From: Lawsonibacter hominis
GTDB taxonomy: Bacteria > Bacillota > Clostridia > Oscillospirales > Oscillospiraceae
Assembly (NCBI RefSeq): GCF_014287895.1
Contig: NZ_JACOPP010000016.1
Location: forward strand, 1 to 64,000
Length of the DNA stretch: 64,000 nt
Direction: 5' to 3'
Below the pieces are notes generated by a model. The model had not been told where the DNA came from. It ran no database searches and was given only the letters and a program-made list of their open reading frames with translations. The stretch's first letter is position 1. Each line of letters begins with the position of its first letter. The translations under genes were made by a program, and so were the position numbers. Below, piece by piece: positions 1 to 8,130 of the stretch.

Positions 1-63
1 AAAAAGTACATGAATATGAAGCACCTGGAGGCTGCCGTTGAGGACGCCTCCATTGCTGGCTGA
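1..63 (+). CDS. 3' end of a gene entering the window
   Basis: Frame 1 is open from the first base and ends at a TGA at 61-63, giving about 20 residues ending in EDASIAG. No start is visible and the fragment is too short to assign to a family. It could be the tail of a real gene that lies outside the window or a chance open stretch. The next 160 bases hold no gene that I can support. Confidence 0.3.
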   Translation, partial: KKYMNMKHLEAAVEDASIAG

Positions 64-223
64 CTTCATTCATTCCAGAGCCTGCAAACCAATTTGCGCA
101 AAATCCTTGACACTACCCGAACCGTAGGGCCAGGTGCATGGATTGCGTAAAGCGGCAACCAAAGGCGGATACGGGATTTTCGTGAAAAAATGGGAGGCCG
201 CACTTGCAAGTGCGGCCTCCCAT

Positions 224-829
224 TCATAACAAACAAACTGTTTTCCTTAAGCAGCATACAGGGGATTCCAGTCCCAAAACTTCAGCATTTGGGCTCTTGC
301 GCAGCTTCAGCTCCAATCCCGCCGCCTGGGCGGCGGCGAGGCACTGTGCCGCCAGGGCGGCACGGTCCCGGACGCAGGAAACGTCGGCACACTCCGCATC
401 CAGGGCGGCCAATGTCTGCCGCAGCTCCGGAGGCGGAAGCAGATAGACCGCCGTGGTGAACAGCTGCTTGCGCCGCCCGTCATTATAGTGGGCCAGCAGG
501 GTTTCCGACAGGGAAGATTTTTCGTCCAGCTCCGCCCGAAAGGCCGCCGCGCCCATAGACGCAAAGCGTTCCAGGTCCCGCACCATATTCCGGTGAGGGA
601 GGAACGAGTCATACTCCATGGCCTGTGCGAAGCGGGGACAGGGGTATTGGGCGCACTGGCTGCAAAATTCCGCCGCCCCGCGCTCCCGGCTGCACCGGAT
701 GAAGGCGCAGCTCTGGTGCCCCTCTCCTCCGCCGCAGCCGGGACAGTGCCCGCCCCGGTGCATGGGACACAAGCCGCAGCAAAGGCCGCACAGGGAAAAG
801 GCGGGGTCCGCTCTCCGGTAGCCCTTCAT
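224..829 (-). CDS. DUF3795 domain protein, cysteine-rich
   Basis: This 201-residue protein has a cysteine-rich N-terminal half with CGLCCGLCP near residue 15, then CPGCGGGEGHQSC and CSQCAQYPC. The pattern is typical of DUF3795 proteins, which probably bind metal through these cysteines; no reaction is established for the family. The C-terminal half (about residues 75-201) is helical and ends in a short cysteine-containing tail. Its ATG overlaps the stop of the upstream signal peptidase gene by four bases (ATGA), so the two are likely co-translated. Family assignment is good, function unknown. Confidence 0.7.
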   Translation of the reverse strand: MKGYRRADPAFSLCGLCCGLCPMHRGGHCPGCGGGEGHQSCAFIRCSRERGAAEFCSQCAQYPCPRFAQAMEYDSFLPHRNMVRDLERFASMGAAAFRAELDEKSSLSETLLAHYNDGRRKQLFTTAVYLLPPPELRQTLAALDAECADVSCVRDRAALAAQCLAAAQAAGLELKLRKSPNAEVLGLESPVCCLRKTVCLL

Positions 830-1440
830 ACGGTCTGCGCACCCGCGGGGATGGGACCAAAGTGTCCGAAAGGCAGCAGGATGAGCAGGGCGCGGCCCAG
901 CACATACCGCTCGTCCACCACGCCCAGGGCCACATAACGGCTGTCTGAGGAGTGGTTGCGGTTGTCGCCCATGACGAAAATGGATCCCTCCGGCACGGTG
1001 AGCGAGGTGAGGTTTTCATAATAGGGCTCGATCATGGCCTCGTTGATATAAGGCTCATCCAGAACCTCGCCGTCCACAGCGACGGTACCTGCGCCGTAAT
1101 CGATCTCCACCGTCTGTCCGCCCACAGCGATGACCCGCTTGACGATGGGATCGGTCACCGTGTCGAACGCCTTGGTGAGCACCACCACGTCCCCCTGCCG
1201 GGGCTCGTAACCGATGCTTTGCAGCAGCAGCATGTCCTTGTGGTGCAGGGTGGGGTACATGGAATTTCCGTCCACGCCGATGATGCGCCCCACCAGGGTG
1301 AACACCAGGATCAGCGCCACCAGGGCCATGACCAGGGCCTGGAGCCAGAAATACAGGTCCAGCTTGAGGGAGTCGCCGCTGGAAAGCTCCTCTTCCGGCT
1401 GCTGGGGGGTGTCTTTTTTTGCCAAGGGTATCAGCTCCAT
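826..1440 (-). CDS. lepB: signal peptidase I
   Basis: Type I signal peptidase, which removes signal peptides from secreted proteins at the outer face of the membrane. The 204-residue protein has a short cytoplasmic tail, one membrane segment (about residues 31-54, WLQALVMALVALILVFTLVG) and the family boxes: the catalytic serine in GNSMYPTL, the catalytic lysine in DPIVKRVIA, and the box-E motif MGDNRNHSSDSR. Length is normal for a Firmicute SipS/LepB. An in-frame TTG lies nine bases upstream, but the ATG at 1440 is preferred. It is transcribed from its own promoter at 1464-1492 and overlaps the following DUF3795 gene. Confidence 0.93.
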   Translation of the reverse strand: MELIPLAKKDTPQQPEEELSSGDSLKLDLYFWLQALVMALVALILVFTLVGRIIGVDGNSMYPTLHHKDMLLLQSIGYEPRQGDVVVLTKAFDTVTDPIVKRVIAVGGQTVEIDYGAGTVAVDGEVLDEPYINEAMIEPYYENLTSLTVPEGSIFVMGDNRNHSSDSRYVALGVVDERYVLGRALLILLPFGHFGPIPAGAQTV

Positions 1441-1463
1441 CGCGTTCAAATCAGTTGAAAGGT

Positions 1464-1492
1464 ATTATATCCCATGCCGTTCAGGAATGCAA
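1464..1492 (-). promoter_or_regulatory. SigA-type promoter for lepB
   Basis: On the minus strand TTGCAT (1492-1487) is followed by a 17-bp spacer and TATAAT (1469-1464), about 24 bases before the lepB ATG. The -35 box lies inside the last codons of the upstream ATPase gene. Confidence 0.65.
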
Positions 1493-3745
1493 GCGGATGC
1501 AGGCGGCGTCCGCCCGTCCGGCCAGATACGCCCGCTCCCGCCCGTGGCAGGTGAACAGGAGGATCTGGCGCTCCCGCCCCAGCTGGGTCAGGTAATCCAG
1601 CGCCAGCCCCATGCGGGAATCGTCGAAATTGGCCAGCGCGTCGTCCAGCACCAGGGGGACGGGGTCGTCGTCCGGCAGCACCTGCCGGCACACCGCAAGG
1701 CGCACCGCCAGGTAGAGCTGATCCGCCGTGCCCTGGGACAGGGTCAGCGCCCGGCGGGGCGTCAGGCCGCCGGCCTGCGCCGCCAGCGCCTCAAACTGAC
1801 GGGTGAGGGAGACCTGGCCGTATTTGCCGCCGGTAAGACGGGAGAGGATCTCCCCCGCCGCCCGGTTCAGCTCCGGTGAGAAGCGGGCCTGAAGCTCGCC
1901 GTTGGCCTGGGCCAGGCCGTCCAGAGCCAGGGTAAGCGCTTCCTGCTCCCCGCGGCGGCGCTCCAGCTCCTCCAGGATCTCCTCCCGGCGCAGGCGGAAG
2001 CGGTCCGGATCCCCCAGGGTGTTCAGCTCCCCCTGGGCCAGGGCCTGGGCGTTGCGCAGACGGGCGGCCTCTCCCTCTGCGGCCGCCCGGCGGGCGGCCG
2101 TCTCCGCCGGGTCAAAGCGGGGCTCCACCCCTTCCGGCGCTTCCGCCTCGCCCGGCTGGGGGCGGGGAAGACTGTCGGCCAGCTGCGCCGCCCCCTCCAG
2201 CTGGACCCGCGCGTGGGAGAGGCGCTCCTCCAGGCTCAGCGCCCGGGAGATGGCCGCCGAAATCCCGAAGAGATCGCGAACGCCGGGGGCAAAGGTGTGG
2301 ACCAGCGACAGCAGGGCGGCTTTCAGCGTTTCCTGCTGGCCGGTCAGTTCCGCCAGGGCGGACTCCACCGCCTCCCGCTGCTGCTGCGTCTGTGCCGCCA
2401 CTACGCAGGACTCCCGGTAGGCGTTGGCCCGGCTCAGGATGTCCTCGGGGGTCTGCGCGCCATAGCGGTCCAGCCGTTCCATCCGGCGCCCGGCGGCGCG
2501 CCGCGCCCCCAGGCGGGCGGTGACCAGCAGGGCGATGCCGGACGCGGCCAGGGCGGCAGCCGCCCCGGCCGAGACCAGAATCGACGCTACGCTTCCGCCC
2601 AGCGGGGCGGGCAGAACACCGCACACCGCGCTCAGAAGGCCCGCCAGACCCACGGCCAGAAGGGCTGCGCCTGCGGCATATCGCCCGCCGTACCGGGGCG
2701 TGTGTCCCGCCGCCTGGGCGTCGGCGTTGGCCTGCCGCCACGCCTCGTCGGGGGTCTGTCCGGGAAAGAGGGGGTCACGGGCGGCGGCGAGCGCCTGCTC
2801 CGCCCTCTGCCGGGCCTCCTCCGCCTGGCGCTGGGCCAGCTTTTGGTTGGCGGAGACGGTATTGAGATAGTTCAGATCCTCCTGTGCCTTGCGCAGCGTT
2901 TCCACGTCCGGGGGCGTGCCATGACGGCTGCGCTGGGCCTCCAGATCGTCCACCAGAGCCTGCGCTTGGGCGCGGGCGGCGCAGGCCGCCTCGTACCGCT
3001 GGCGGCGTTGGGCCTGCTGCCGGCCCCGGTGGACGGCCAGTTCCCGATCCAGCCGGGCGATCTCCGCCTCCAGCCGTTCCAGCTCCCGCCGGGCCTCCTC
3101 GGCCAGACGGTGGGCTTTGGCCTGCCGGGCCAGCGTGTCGTCCAGCACGGCCAGTTCCTCTTCCAGCCTGGGGATCAGACCGGTCCTGTTGTGCTGGCGG
3201 CGGTTGCGCCAGTCCTTGAGCCTCCGCTCCACTTGGGAATAGGACACGTCCTCCTCCCCGCTGGAGGCCAGGGCGGCGATGCGCCCCTCCAGGGCGGGCG
3301 CGCCGTCGATGGTGGTATTGCCCTGGCCCACAAAGGCGGAGCGCTCAAAGACCTCCCGGGGCGCGCCCACCAGGGTCTCCCCGCAGTTCTCTCCCGTCAG
3401 GCCGGGCACCGGCTCCTCCGTGCCGGTCCATACGGCTTCCAATTTGCCGAAGGGGGCCCCCGCCCGGCTGCTCCGGCGCAGCGTGATGTCCCTGCCCTGC
3501 CAGGTCAGCTCCATCGTACCCTCCATGGGCGCGCCCGACCAGGGCTGGTACCGGTTTTTCTCCGCGATATAGCCCTGTTTGTCCCGCTGCTTGGTATTGA
3601 TACCGTAGAGCATGGCCCGCAGAAAGGCCGACCAGGTGGATTTTCCGCCCTCGTTGGGCGCTTCGATCACGTTCAGCCCCGCCTGCAGGACCAATTCCTC
3701 CTGCTGCAGCCGGCCGAAGCAGGCACGCATGGTATGGATGATCAT
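1481..3745 (-). CDS. YhaN-like AAA/SMC-type ATPase
   Basis: This 754-residue ATPase of the SbcC/Rad50/YhaN type probably works with the SbcD-like nuclease encoded just upstream in DNA end processing. The Walker A motif NEGGKST is at about residue 32. Long charged coiled coils occupy residues 170-330 and 410-640. A pair of hydrophobic segments interrupts them near residues 345-405 (AGAALLAVGLAGLLSAV and a second one), as in membrane-tethered YhaN proteins. The C-terminus has the ABC signature LSQGTADQLYLA and Walker B with D-loop VLDDALANFDD. The ATG overlaps the nuclease stop by four bases (ATGA), which sets the start; longer in-frame extensions upstream lie inside the nuclease gene and are rejected. 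Confidence 0.85.
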   Translation of the reverse strand: MIIHTMRACFGRLQQEELVLQAGLNVIEAPNEGGKSTWSAFLRAMLYGINTKQRDKQGYIAEKNRYQPWSGAPMEGTMELTWQGRDITLRRSSRAGAPFGKLEAVWTGTEEPVPGLTGENCGETLVGAPREVFERSAFVGQGNTTIDGAPALEGRIAALASSGEEDVSYSQVERRLKDWRNRRQHNRTGLIPRLEEELAVLDDTLARQAKAHRLAEEARRELERLEAEIARLDRELAVHRGRQQAQRRQRYEAACAARAQAQALVDDLEAQRSRHGTPPDVETLRKAQEDLNYLNTVSANQKLAQRQAEEARQRAEQALAAARDPLFPGQTPDEAWRQANADAQAAGHTPRYGGRYAAGAALLAVGLAGLLSAVCGVLPAPLGGSVASILVSAGAAAALAASGIALLVTARLGARRAAGRRMERLDRYGAQTPEDILSRANAYRESCVVAAQTQQQREAVESALAELTGQQETLKAALLSLVHTFAPGVRDLFGISAAISRALSLEERLSHARVQLEGAAQLADSLPRPQPGEAEAPEGVEPRFDPAETAARRAAAEGEAARLRNAQALAQGELNTLGDPDRFRLRREEILEELERRRGEQEALTLALDGLAQANGELQARFSPELNRAAGEILSRLTGGKYGQVSLTRQFEALAAQAGGLTPRRALTLSQGTADQLYLAVRLAVCRQVLPDDDPVPLVLDDALANFDDSRMGLALDYLTQLGRERQILLFTCHGRERAYLAGRADAACIRLHS

Positions 3746-4836
3746 GGCACATCCTCCCCGTTCTCCAACGCCGCCAGACCGAAGCGGGCGGCCTGCTCCA
3801 GCCGGGCCCGGGCGCGGGCGTCCGTCTCCTCCGCCAGACGCCGGCGCATCTGACGCAGGAAAAGGCCGGTCAGGCTGTCCTCGTCCGAGCGCGCCCACAG
3901 GTCCCGCCGGGGGCGGGTCTCGTCCCGCAGGGACAGGGAGTAGAAGCGGGGCGCCGCCAGGGCCTCCAGGGCGGCCAGATCCAGGGCCGTCTCCCGCTCC
4001 CCGGTGAGGATCAGGCGGTAGCAGTCGCGCTGCGTTCCCTCCGGCAGAGCGGACAGCAGCGCCGCCTCGGGGGACGGCGCTGCGCTCACGTCCACCGTCA
4101 GGATGCCGTAGCGCCGCAGCGCCAGGGGTACGAATTCCGCGCAGACCTCCCCGCCGTCCACGCGCACCAGGAGCGCGCCCTTGTCTCCCAGCTCGTCAAA
4201 GCCGCGGCCCTCCGGGCAGCCGGGATAGGCCCACCAGGTGCCGCCCGCCCGCTGCAGGCCCGAGCAGGCATGGACATGCCCCAGGGCCAGGTAGGTCAGC
4301 CCGCTGGAGGCGATATCCTCGGTACGGATCGGGCCGTAACGGTCCCGGCCGTCTACGTCCCCGTGCAGGACCATCAGGTGGGTCCGCCCGTCCCGGGGAG
4401 CGGCAAAGCCCATCAGGGGGGAACGGTCGGCCAGGGGCGTGGTGAAGGCGGCGCCGTGGACCACGCAGCCCAGTGCAGGCAGTTCCACGGATTCCACCTG
4501 CACGGTGGAAAAAATATGTACGTTTTCCGGCCAGCGCGTCCCGGCGTAGATGGAGCGGGGCGAGTAAAAGTCATGGTTGCCGGGGGCGATGAAGACCTGC
4601 GCCTCCATCCGCCCCAGGGCGGAGGAGAGGGCCTGAACGGTCTCGTGGTAAGTTTCGCCGGAGTCCAGCAGGTCGCCGGAGAGCAGTACCAGGTCCGCCT
4701 GCTGCGTCCGGGCCAGAGCGGCAAGGCGCTCCAGAAGCTCCCGCTGTTCGGCACGGCGCCGGCGTGCCTGCTCCGGCGCCAAAGACGCGAAGGGCGCGTC
4801 CAGATGCAGGTCCGCGGCGTGGAGAATGGTCAGCAT
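3742..4836 (-). CDS. SbcD/YhaO-like metallophosphoesterase (DNA exonuclease family)
   Basis: A calcineurin-like phosphoesterase of 364 residues related to the nuclease SbcD/Mre11 and to YhaO. Metal-binding motifs are in order: DLHLD (residues 9-13), GDLLDSGE, GNHD, HGD and GHVH. The C-terminal third (about 240-364) is the non-catalytic capping region. It is coupled to the ATPase gene downstream by a four-base overlap, the usual nuclease-ATPase pairing of SbcCD-type complexes. The product is expected to act on DNA ends in the cytoplasm; the partner's membrane hairpin suggests a membrane-linked complex. The exact substrate is not known for this subfamily. Confidence 0.85.
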   Translation of the reverse strand: MLTILHAADLHLDAPFASLAPEQARRRRAEQRELLERLAALARTQQADLVLLSGDLLDSGETYHETVQALSSALGRMEAQVFIAPGNHDFYSPRSIYAGTRWPENVHIFSTVQVESVELPALGCVVHGAAFTTPLADRSPLMGFAAPRDGRTHLMVLHGDVDGRDRYGPIRTEDIASSGLTYLALGHVHACSGLQRAGGTWWAYPGCPEGRGFDELGDKGALLVRVDGGEVCAEFVPLALRRYGILTVDVSAAPSPEAALLSALPEGTQRDCYRLILTGERETALDLAALEALAAPRFYSLSLRDETRPRRDLWARSDEDSLTGLFLRQMRRRLAEETDARARARLEQAARFGLAALENGEDVP

Positions 4837-4919
4837 ATCGATTCCTTTCCAGAATTGGTTTCGTCGATCCGCGCCCTGTGGGAACAGGGCGGACCGGTTT
4901 GTCCGGCGGAGGCGCCGGT

Positions 4920-5699
4920 TCAGCCGTGCAGGTCCAGGCGCTCCGCGCCGATACAGGTCCGGGTGTCGGTGTCGATGGAAAAAACCGCGCTTTCTAGCTT
5001 GCAGGGGCCGTCGGCGGGCTCGAAGCGCCGGGGCAGCCCCCCCAGGAAGCGGTTGATCGCCTGCTCGGGCCGGATGCCCAGCACGCTGTGGGACGGACCC
5101 GTCATGCCCAGATCGGTCACAAAGCCAAGCCCCTTGGGCAGCACCTGGGCGTCGGCGGTGGGCACGTGGGTGTGGGTGCCCCAGAGCGCCTGGGCGCGCC
5201 CGTCCAGATACCAGGCCATAGCCCCCTTTTCGCTGGTGGCTTCGGCGTGAAAGTCTACCAGCACCACGTCGGCGCCCATGCCCTTCAGGGCCCGGTCGGC
5301 CGTGGTGAAGGGATTTTCAAAATTGCTGTCCATCTCGCACCGGCCGATCAGGTTGAGCACCCCGATGCGCAGCCCCTGCGGGCCGTCGTACACGCCCCAG
5401 CCGCGGCCGGGGACCCGGCTGGTATAGTTGGCCGGACGCAGGGTATAGCGGTCGTCCTCCAGAAAGTCCGCGATCTGGATGCGGTTCCAGGTGTGGTTGC
5501 CCAGGGTGACCACGTCCGCCCCCGCGTCGAAGATGGCCCGGGCCTGCCGGGGCAGGATGCCCACGCCGGAGGCGTTTTCGCCGTTGACGACCGTAAAGTG
5601 GATGTTTTTCAGCTTTTTCAGCGCCCGCAGGTGTTGGCCCAGATAGTCCAGACCGCCGTCGCCCACTACGTCGCCCACAGCCAGTACGTTCAGGATCAT
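4920..5699 (-). CDS. ymdB: YmdB-family metallophosphoesterase (TIGR00282)
   Basis: 259-residue YmdB family phosphodiesterase. In Bacillus subtilis this family hydrolyses cyclic nucleotides and influences biofilm and motility choice. The motif order is the family's: GDVVGDGG at residues 9-16, NGENASGVG, LGNHTWN, VDFHAEATSEK, then GTHTHVPTADAQVLP and a glycine-rich TDLGMTGP near residue 195. Length matches the family (about 260). It has its own promoter about 100 bases upstream. In many Firmicutes ymdB lies near genes for RNase Y and spore protein SpoVS; those are not seen here. Confidence 0.92.
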   Translation of the reverse strand: MILNVLAVGDVVGDGGLDYLGQHLRALKKLKNIHFTVVNGENASGVGILPRQARAIFDAGADVVTLGNHTWNRIQIADFLEDDRYTLRPANYTSRVPGRGWGVYDGPQGLRIGVLNLIGRCEMDSNFENPFTTADRALKGMGADVVLVDFHAEATSEKGAMAWYLDGRAQALWGTHTHVPTADAQVLPKGLGFVTDLGMTGPSHSVLGIRPEQAINRFLGGLPRRFEPADGPCKLESAVFSIDTDTRTCIGAERLDLHG

Positions 5700-5802
5700 G
5701 GCGCGCCTCCTTTGCCTGCCTCAGCGGAACAGGGGCCTCCCGCCCGTACCCTGCCCGGAAAACCGTATGGCCGGTGTTCGCTGAGGAGATTCACAGGCTA
5801 TT

Positions 5803-5831
5803 ATTATATGTGATTTTTTGAAAAAGGGCAA
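5803..5831 (-). promoter_or_regulatory. SigA-type promoter for ymdB
   Basis: Minus strand: TTGCCC (5831-5826), 17-bp spacer, TATAAT (5808-5803). It leaves a leader of about 97 bases before the ymdB ATG. The rest of 5832-5927 holds no gene that I can support. Confidence 0.6.
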
Positions 5832-5927
5832 TCGTATATCTTCCAATTCCCAAGATGGAATCGTTGGGGCCCAACCAGGCTGCGTTTGCAGAGCGGGCGG
5901 CGCGCCCGCTCGCTGCGGGAAGGCCTG

Positions 5928-5968
5928 AAATACGGGGGGAGGGCAAAAACCCTCCCCCCGTATTTTTA
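5928..5968. terminator. strong terminator hairpin after the SASP gene
   Basis: Arms of 16 bp, perfectly paired (5928-5943 and 5950-5965), with a 6-base loop. AT-rich stem ends give an A run on one side and a T run on the other. It lies about 20 bases past the SASP stop codon at 5989 and separates that gene from ymdB on the same strand. Confidence 0.75.
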
Positions 5969-5988
5969 CACTGCTTTTGGGGCAGCTT

Positions 5989-6108
5989 TTACTTCATGCC
6001 GTTCTCGTAGGCCTCGATCATCTTCTTGACCATCTGGCCGCCGACAGAACCGGCCTCGCGGCTGGTCAGGTCGCCGTTATAGCCCTGCTTCAGGTTGACG
6101 CCCACTTC
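5989..6108 (-). pseudogene. C-terminal half of a split alpha/beta-type SASP gene
   Basis: The minus strand encodes EVGVNLKQGYNGDLTSR followed by EAGSVGGQMVKKMIEAYENGMK and a TAA stop. This is the hallmark C-terminal two thirds of alpha/beta-type small acid-soluble spore proteins, which coat and protect DNA in the dormant spore. No start codon or N-terminus precedes it: upstream of 6108 the sequence turns into the end of an integrated element. The missing N-terminal 28 codons lie at 28632-28715 on the same strand. Joining the two at the GA core restores an uninterrupted 67-residue SASP. The join falls in a Gln-Glu-Val-Gly sequence that corresponds to the region cut by the germination protease GPR in this family. 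Confidence 0.9.
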
Positions 6109-6128
6109 CCTTGGTGTTCCTTCTCCAT
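6088..6128. other. left attachment junction of element 1 (attL)
   Basis: SASP coding sequence runs up to the dinucleotide TC at 6107-6108 (GA on the minus strand). Beyond it begins CCTTGGTGTTCCTTCTCC, which does not belong to the SASP. The matching junction is at 28630-28631. Joining the element-side arms gives an attP-like site: on the minus strand GGAGAAGGAACACCAAGG then GA; read from the other side, GGTACAGGTACACGCAGG then TC. The two 18-base arms match at 12 positions, the imperfect dyad expected of a serine integrase attP. Confidence 0.8.
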
Positions 6129-6176
6129 CTCAAAGGGGTTTGAGGCCAAATTTCTTGTCTCAGTTCGACAAAAACA

Positions 6177-7889
6177 TCACGCCGAATTTGGCTCATTGTC
6201 CAAATTTTCGCTCTGTTTTAAGATGGAGACATCAACGGGCAGAGCCCGAATTGTGTCCGTCTGCATCTCTCCGATGAACTTGTAAAAGATGCGGATGCTC
6301 TGCCGATAGGGCTGATTGCGATGGGTGGCCTTCACGGTGCCGTCGGGATATTCCTTGGGCCCAACTTCGATCTTCTCCACAAAGGTCAGCAGAATGTCCC
6401 GGTTCAGCTCTGAAATCTGGGTGTACTCCCTGGCCAGGGCGAAAAAGCGGCGGTAGTTTTCCTCTACCTCGTGGGCGGGGCTGACCGCGCTCAGCTCGGC
6501 CAACGTCGCCTTCAGCCCGGCGGACTCCTTCTCCAAGTCGGCCATCATCCGCCGGAGCCGGTCGTCGTCCAGGCGGCCCTCGGCGTTGTCCAAATAGAGC
6601 TTGCCCACCATCTTGTCGATGGTCAATAGCCGGGCCTCCGCCTGCTCCCGCTGGAGTTTCTTCGCCTTGAGGACTTCCTCACTGCCAAAGCGCTTGAGGG
6701 CCTCTTTTACCATCCGTTCCATCTGGTCGTCTGTCATGGACAGAAGGTGGTTCAGATCCTGCCGCACCACCTCCAACAGGTCGGCGTACCGCACCCGAAC
6801 CCCGGTGCAGGGCTCGGCAATATCCTGCCGCTGGTGGGTGCAGGAGAGATACCAGTACTTTTCCCGCTCCCCCTTGTAGACCGTGCCGCAGGAGCAAAGG
6901 GAATAGCCGCACTTGGCGCAGACGGCGATGCCGGAGAAGATGCTCTTTCGCACCTGGTCGTAGGCCCGGTAATCCCGGCTGCCCCGGCCCAGATTCTGCT
7001 GGGCCCGCTCATAGAGCTGCTGCGTGACCAGAGGCGGGTGGGTGTTCTCCGTCACCGCCCAGTCGTCCCGGGGGACCGGGACTTTTTTCTTCGACTTCAC
7101 GCTGACCTTTTTGCTTTTGCCCAACAGGGTGTGGCCCAGATAGACCGGGTTTTTCAGGATCCGCTTCACCGTGGTGTAGTTCCACACATCGCTGGCCCGG
7201 GCGGCGCCCTCCCGACTGAACTCGTCCCGATACAGCACCCGGTACTTCAGCGGCGGGATGATCCCGTCGGCGTTCAGGTCCAAAGCGATCTTCCGGGAGG
7301 AGTCCCCCTTGGCCGCCCGCTCAAAGATGCGCTGTACCACCGGGGCGGTCTGCTCATCGGGGGCCAGCCGGTACTTGTCCTCCCGGTCCTTACGGTAGCC
7401 GTAGGGCGGGCAGGCACAGTACTGGCCACTCTCCCGCTTGCTGCGGAGCACATCCTTCACCTTCCGGGAACCGTCCCGCAGGTAGACCTCGTTCATGGCG
7501 AACAGGAAGGGGGCCATAATGTTCTCCCGCTCAGTGTCGAAGTTGTCCCCAATGGCAATATAGTGGATGCCGTGCTCCGGGAAGAATTGCTCGGCGTAGT
7601 AGCTGGCCTCCCGCATATCGCGGCCCAGTCGGGAGAGGTCCTTGGTGATGACGGTGTTGGCCTTGCCTTGGGAGAGCTGACGCATCATCTCCTGAAACGC
7701 CGGCCGGTCAAAGTTGCCGCCGGAGTAGCCGTCGTCCACAAACTCCCGCACCAGGGTGATGCCGTTCTGCTTGCAGTAGTTCTGCACAATCATGCGCTGA
7801 TTGGTGATACTGGAGGACTCGCCGCCCTGGGCCTCCTCGTTGGACAGCCGCAGATAGGCGAACCCCAGCGTCAATTTGTCGGTTCTCAT
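6177..7889 (-). CDS. large serine recombinase (TnpX-like, DUF4368)
   Basis: 570-residue site-specific recombinase. The N-terminal resolvase domain (about 1-160) carries the catalytic serine in AYLRLSNEE and the motif DLSRLGRDMREASYY. A recombinase domain follows (about 170-290), then a zinc ribbon with CAKCGYSLCSCG near residue 328, a coiled coil with many charged residues (about 410-480), and a DUF4368-type C-terminus (EKIEVGPKEY). It appears complete, with GGAGG seven bases before the ATG. Its 3' end lies about 70 bases from the left junction of element 1, making it the probable integrase/excisionase of that element. It forms an apparent operon with the TnpW-like and tyrosine recombinase genes upstream. 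Confidence 0.93.
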   Translation of the reverse strand: MRTDKLTLGFAYLRLSNEEAQGGESSSITNQRMIVQNYCKQNGITLVREFVDDGYSGGNFDRPAFQEMMRQLSQGKANTVITKDLSRLGRDMREASYYAEQFFPEHGIHYIAIGDNFDTERENIMAPFLFAMNEVYLRDGSRKVKDVLRSKRESGQYCACPPYGYRKDREDKYRLAPDEQTAPVVQRIFERAAKGDSSRKIALDLNADGIIPPLKYRVLYRDEFSREGAARASDVWNYTTVKRILKNPVYLGHTLLGKSKKVSVKSKKKVPVPRDDWAVTENTHPPLVTQQLYERAQQNLGRGSRDYRAYDQVRKSIFSGIAVCAKCGYSLCSCGTVYKGEREKYWYLSCTHQRQDIAEPCTGVRVRYADLLEVVRQDLNHLLSMTDDQMERMVKEALKRFGSEEVLKAKKLQREQAEARLLTIDKMVGKLYLDNAEGRLDDDRLRRMMADLEKESAGLKATLAELSAVSPAHEVEENYRRFFALAREYTQISELNRDILLTFVEKIEVGPKEYPDGTVKATHRNQPYRQSIRIFYKFIGEMQTDTIRALPVDVSILKQSENLDNEPNSA

Positions 7890-7925
7890 CCTCGCCTCCT
7901 TACGACGAACCGACCCACAAGGCCA

Positions 7926-8081
7926 TTATATGACCTTGGGGTGCCCTTCGTCAAAGGGAGGATTTTCCGCCAGTCGCTTGGCCAGACGCTCCGCCACCAG
8001 TTCTGAGGCTGGGCGGGTTCCGGTGTAGACCCGGCTGATCTGATAGGTGACCTGTCCCAGTGTGATCTCTTGCTGTTCCAT
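7926..8081 (-). CDS. small TnpW-like transposon protein
   Basis: 51 residues beginning MEQQEITLGQVTYQISRVY. It resembles short TnpW-type proteins found beside serine recombinases in clostridial transposons, whose role is unclear. A GGAGG seven bases upstream of the ATG at 8081 favours this start over a longer reading frame from 8141, which would overlap the tyrosine recombinase stop by 11 bases. Its position between two recombinase genes fits a DNA-binding accessory or recombination directionality factor, but that is inference. Family assignment moderate. Confidence 0.55.
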   Translation of the reverse strand: MEQQEITLGQVTYQISRVYTGTRPASELVAERLAKRLAENPPFDEGHPKVI

Positions 8082-8130
8082 ACATTCGCCTCCGGGCGTA
8101 GTTTGACCCGGACGCTTATGATTCATTCCG

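Noticed and set aside
6001..6285. Plus-strand open frame covering the left junction of element 1
   Set aside because: It is antisense to the SASP C-half and the recombinase 3' end and has no homology that I recognise.
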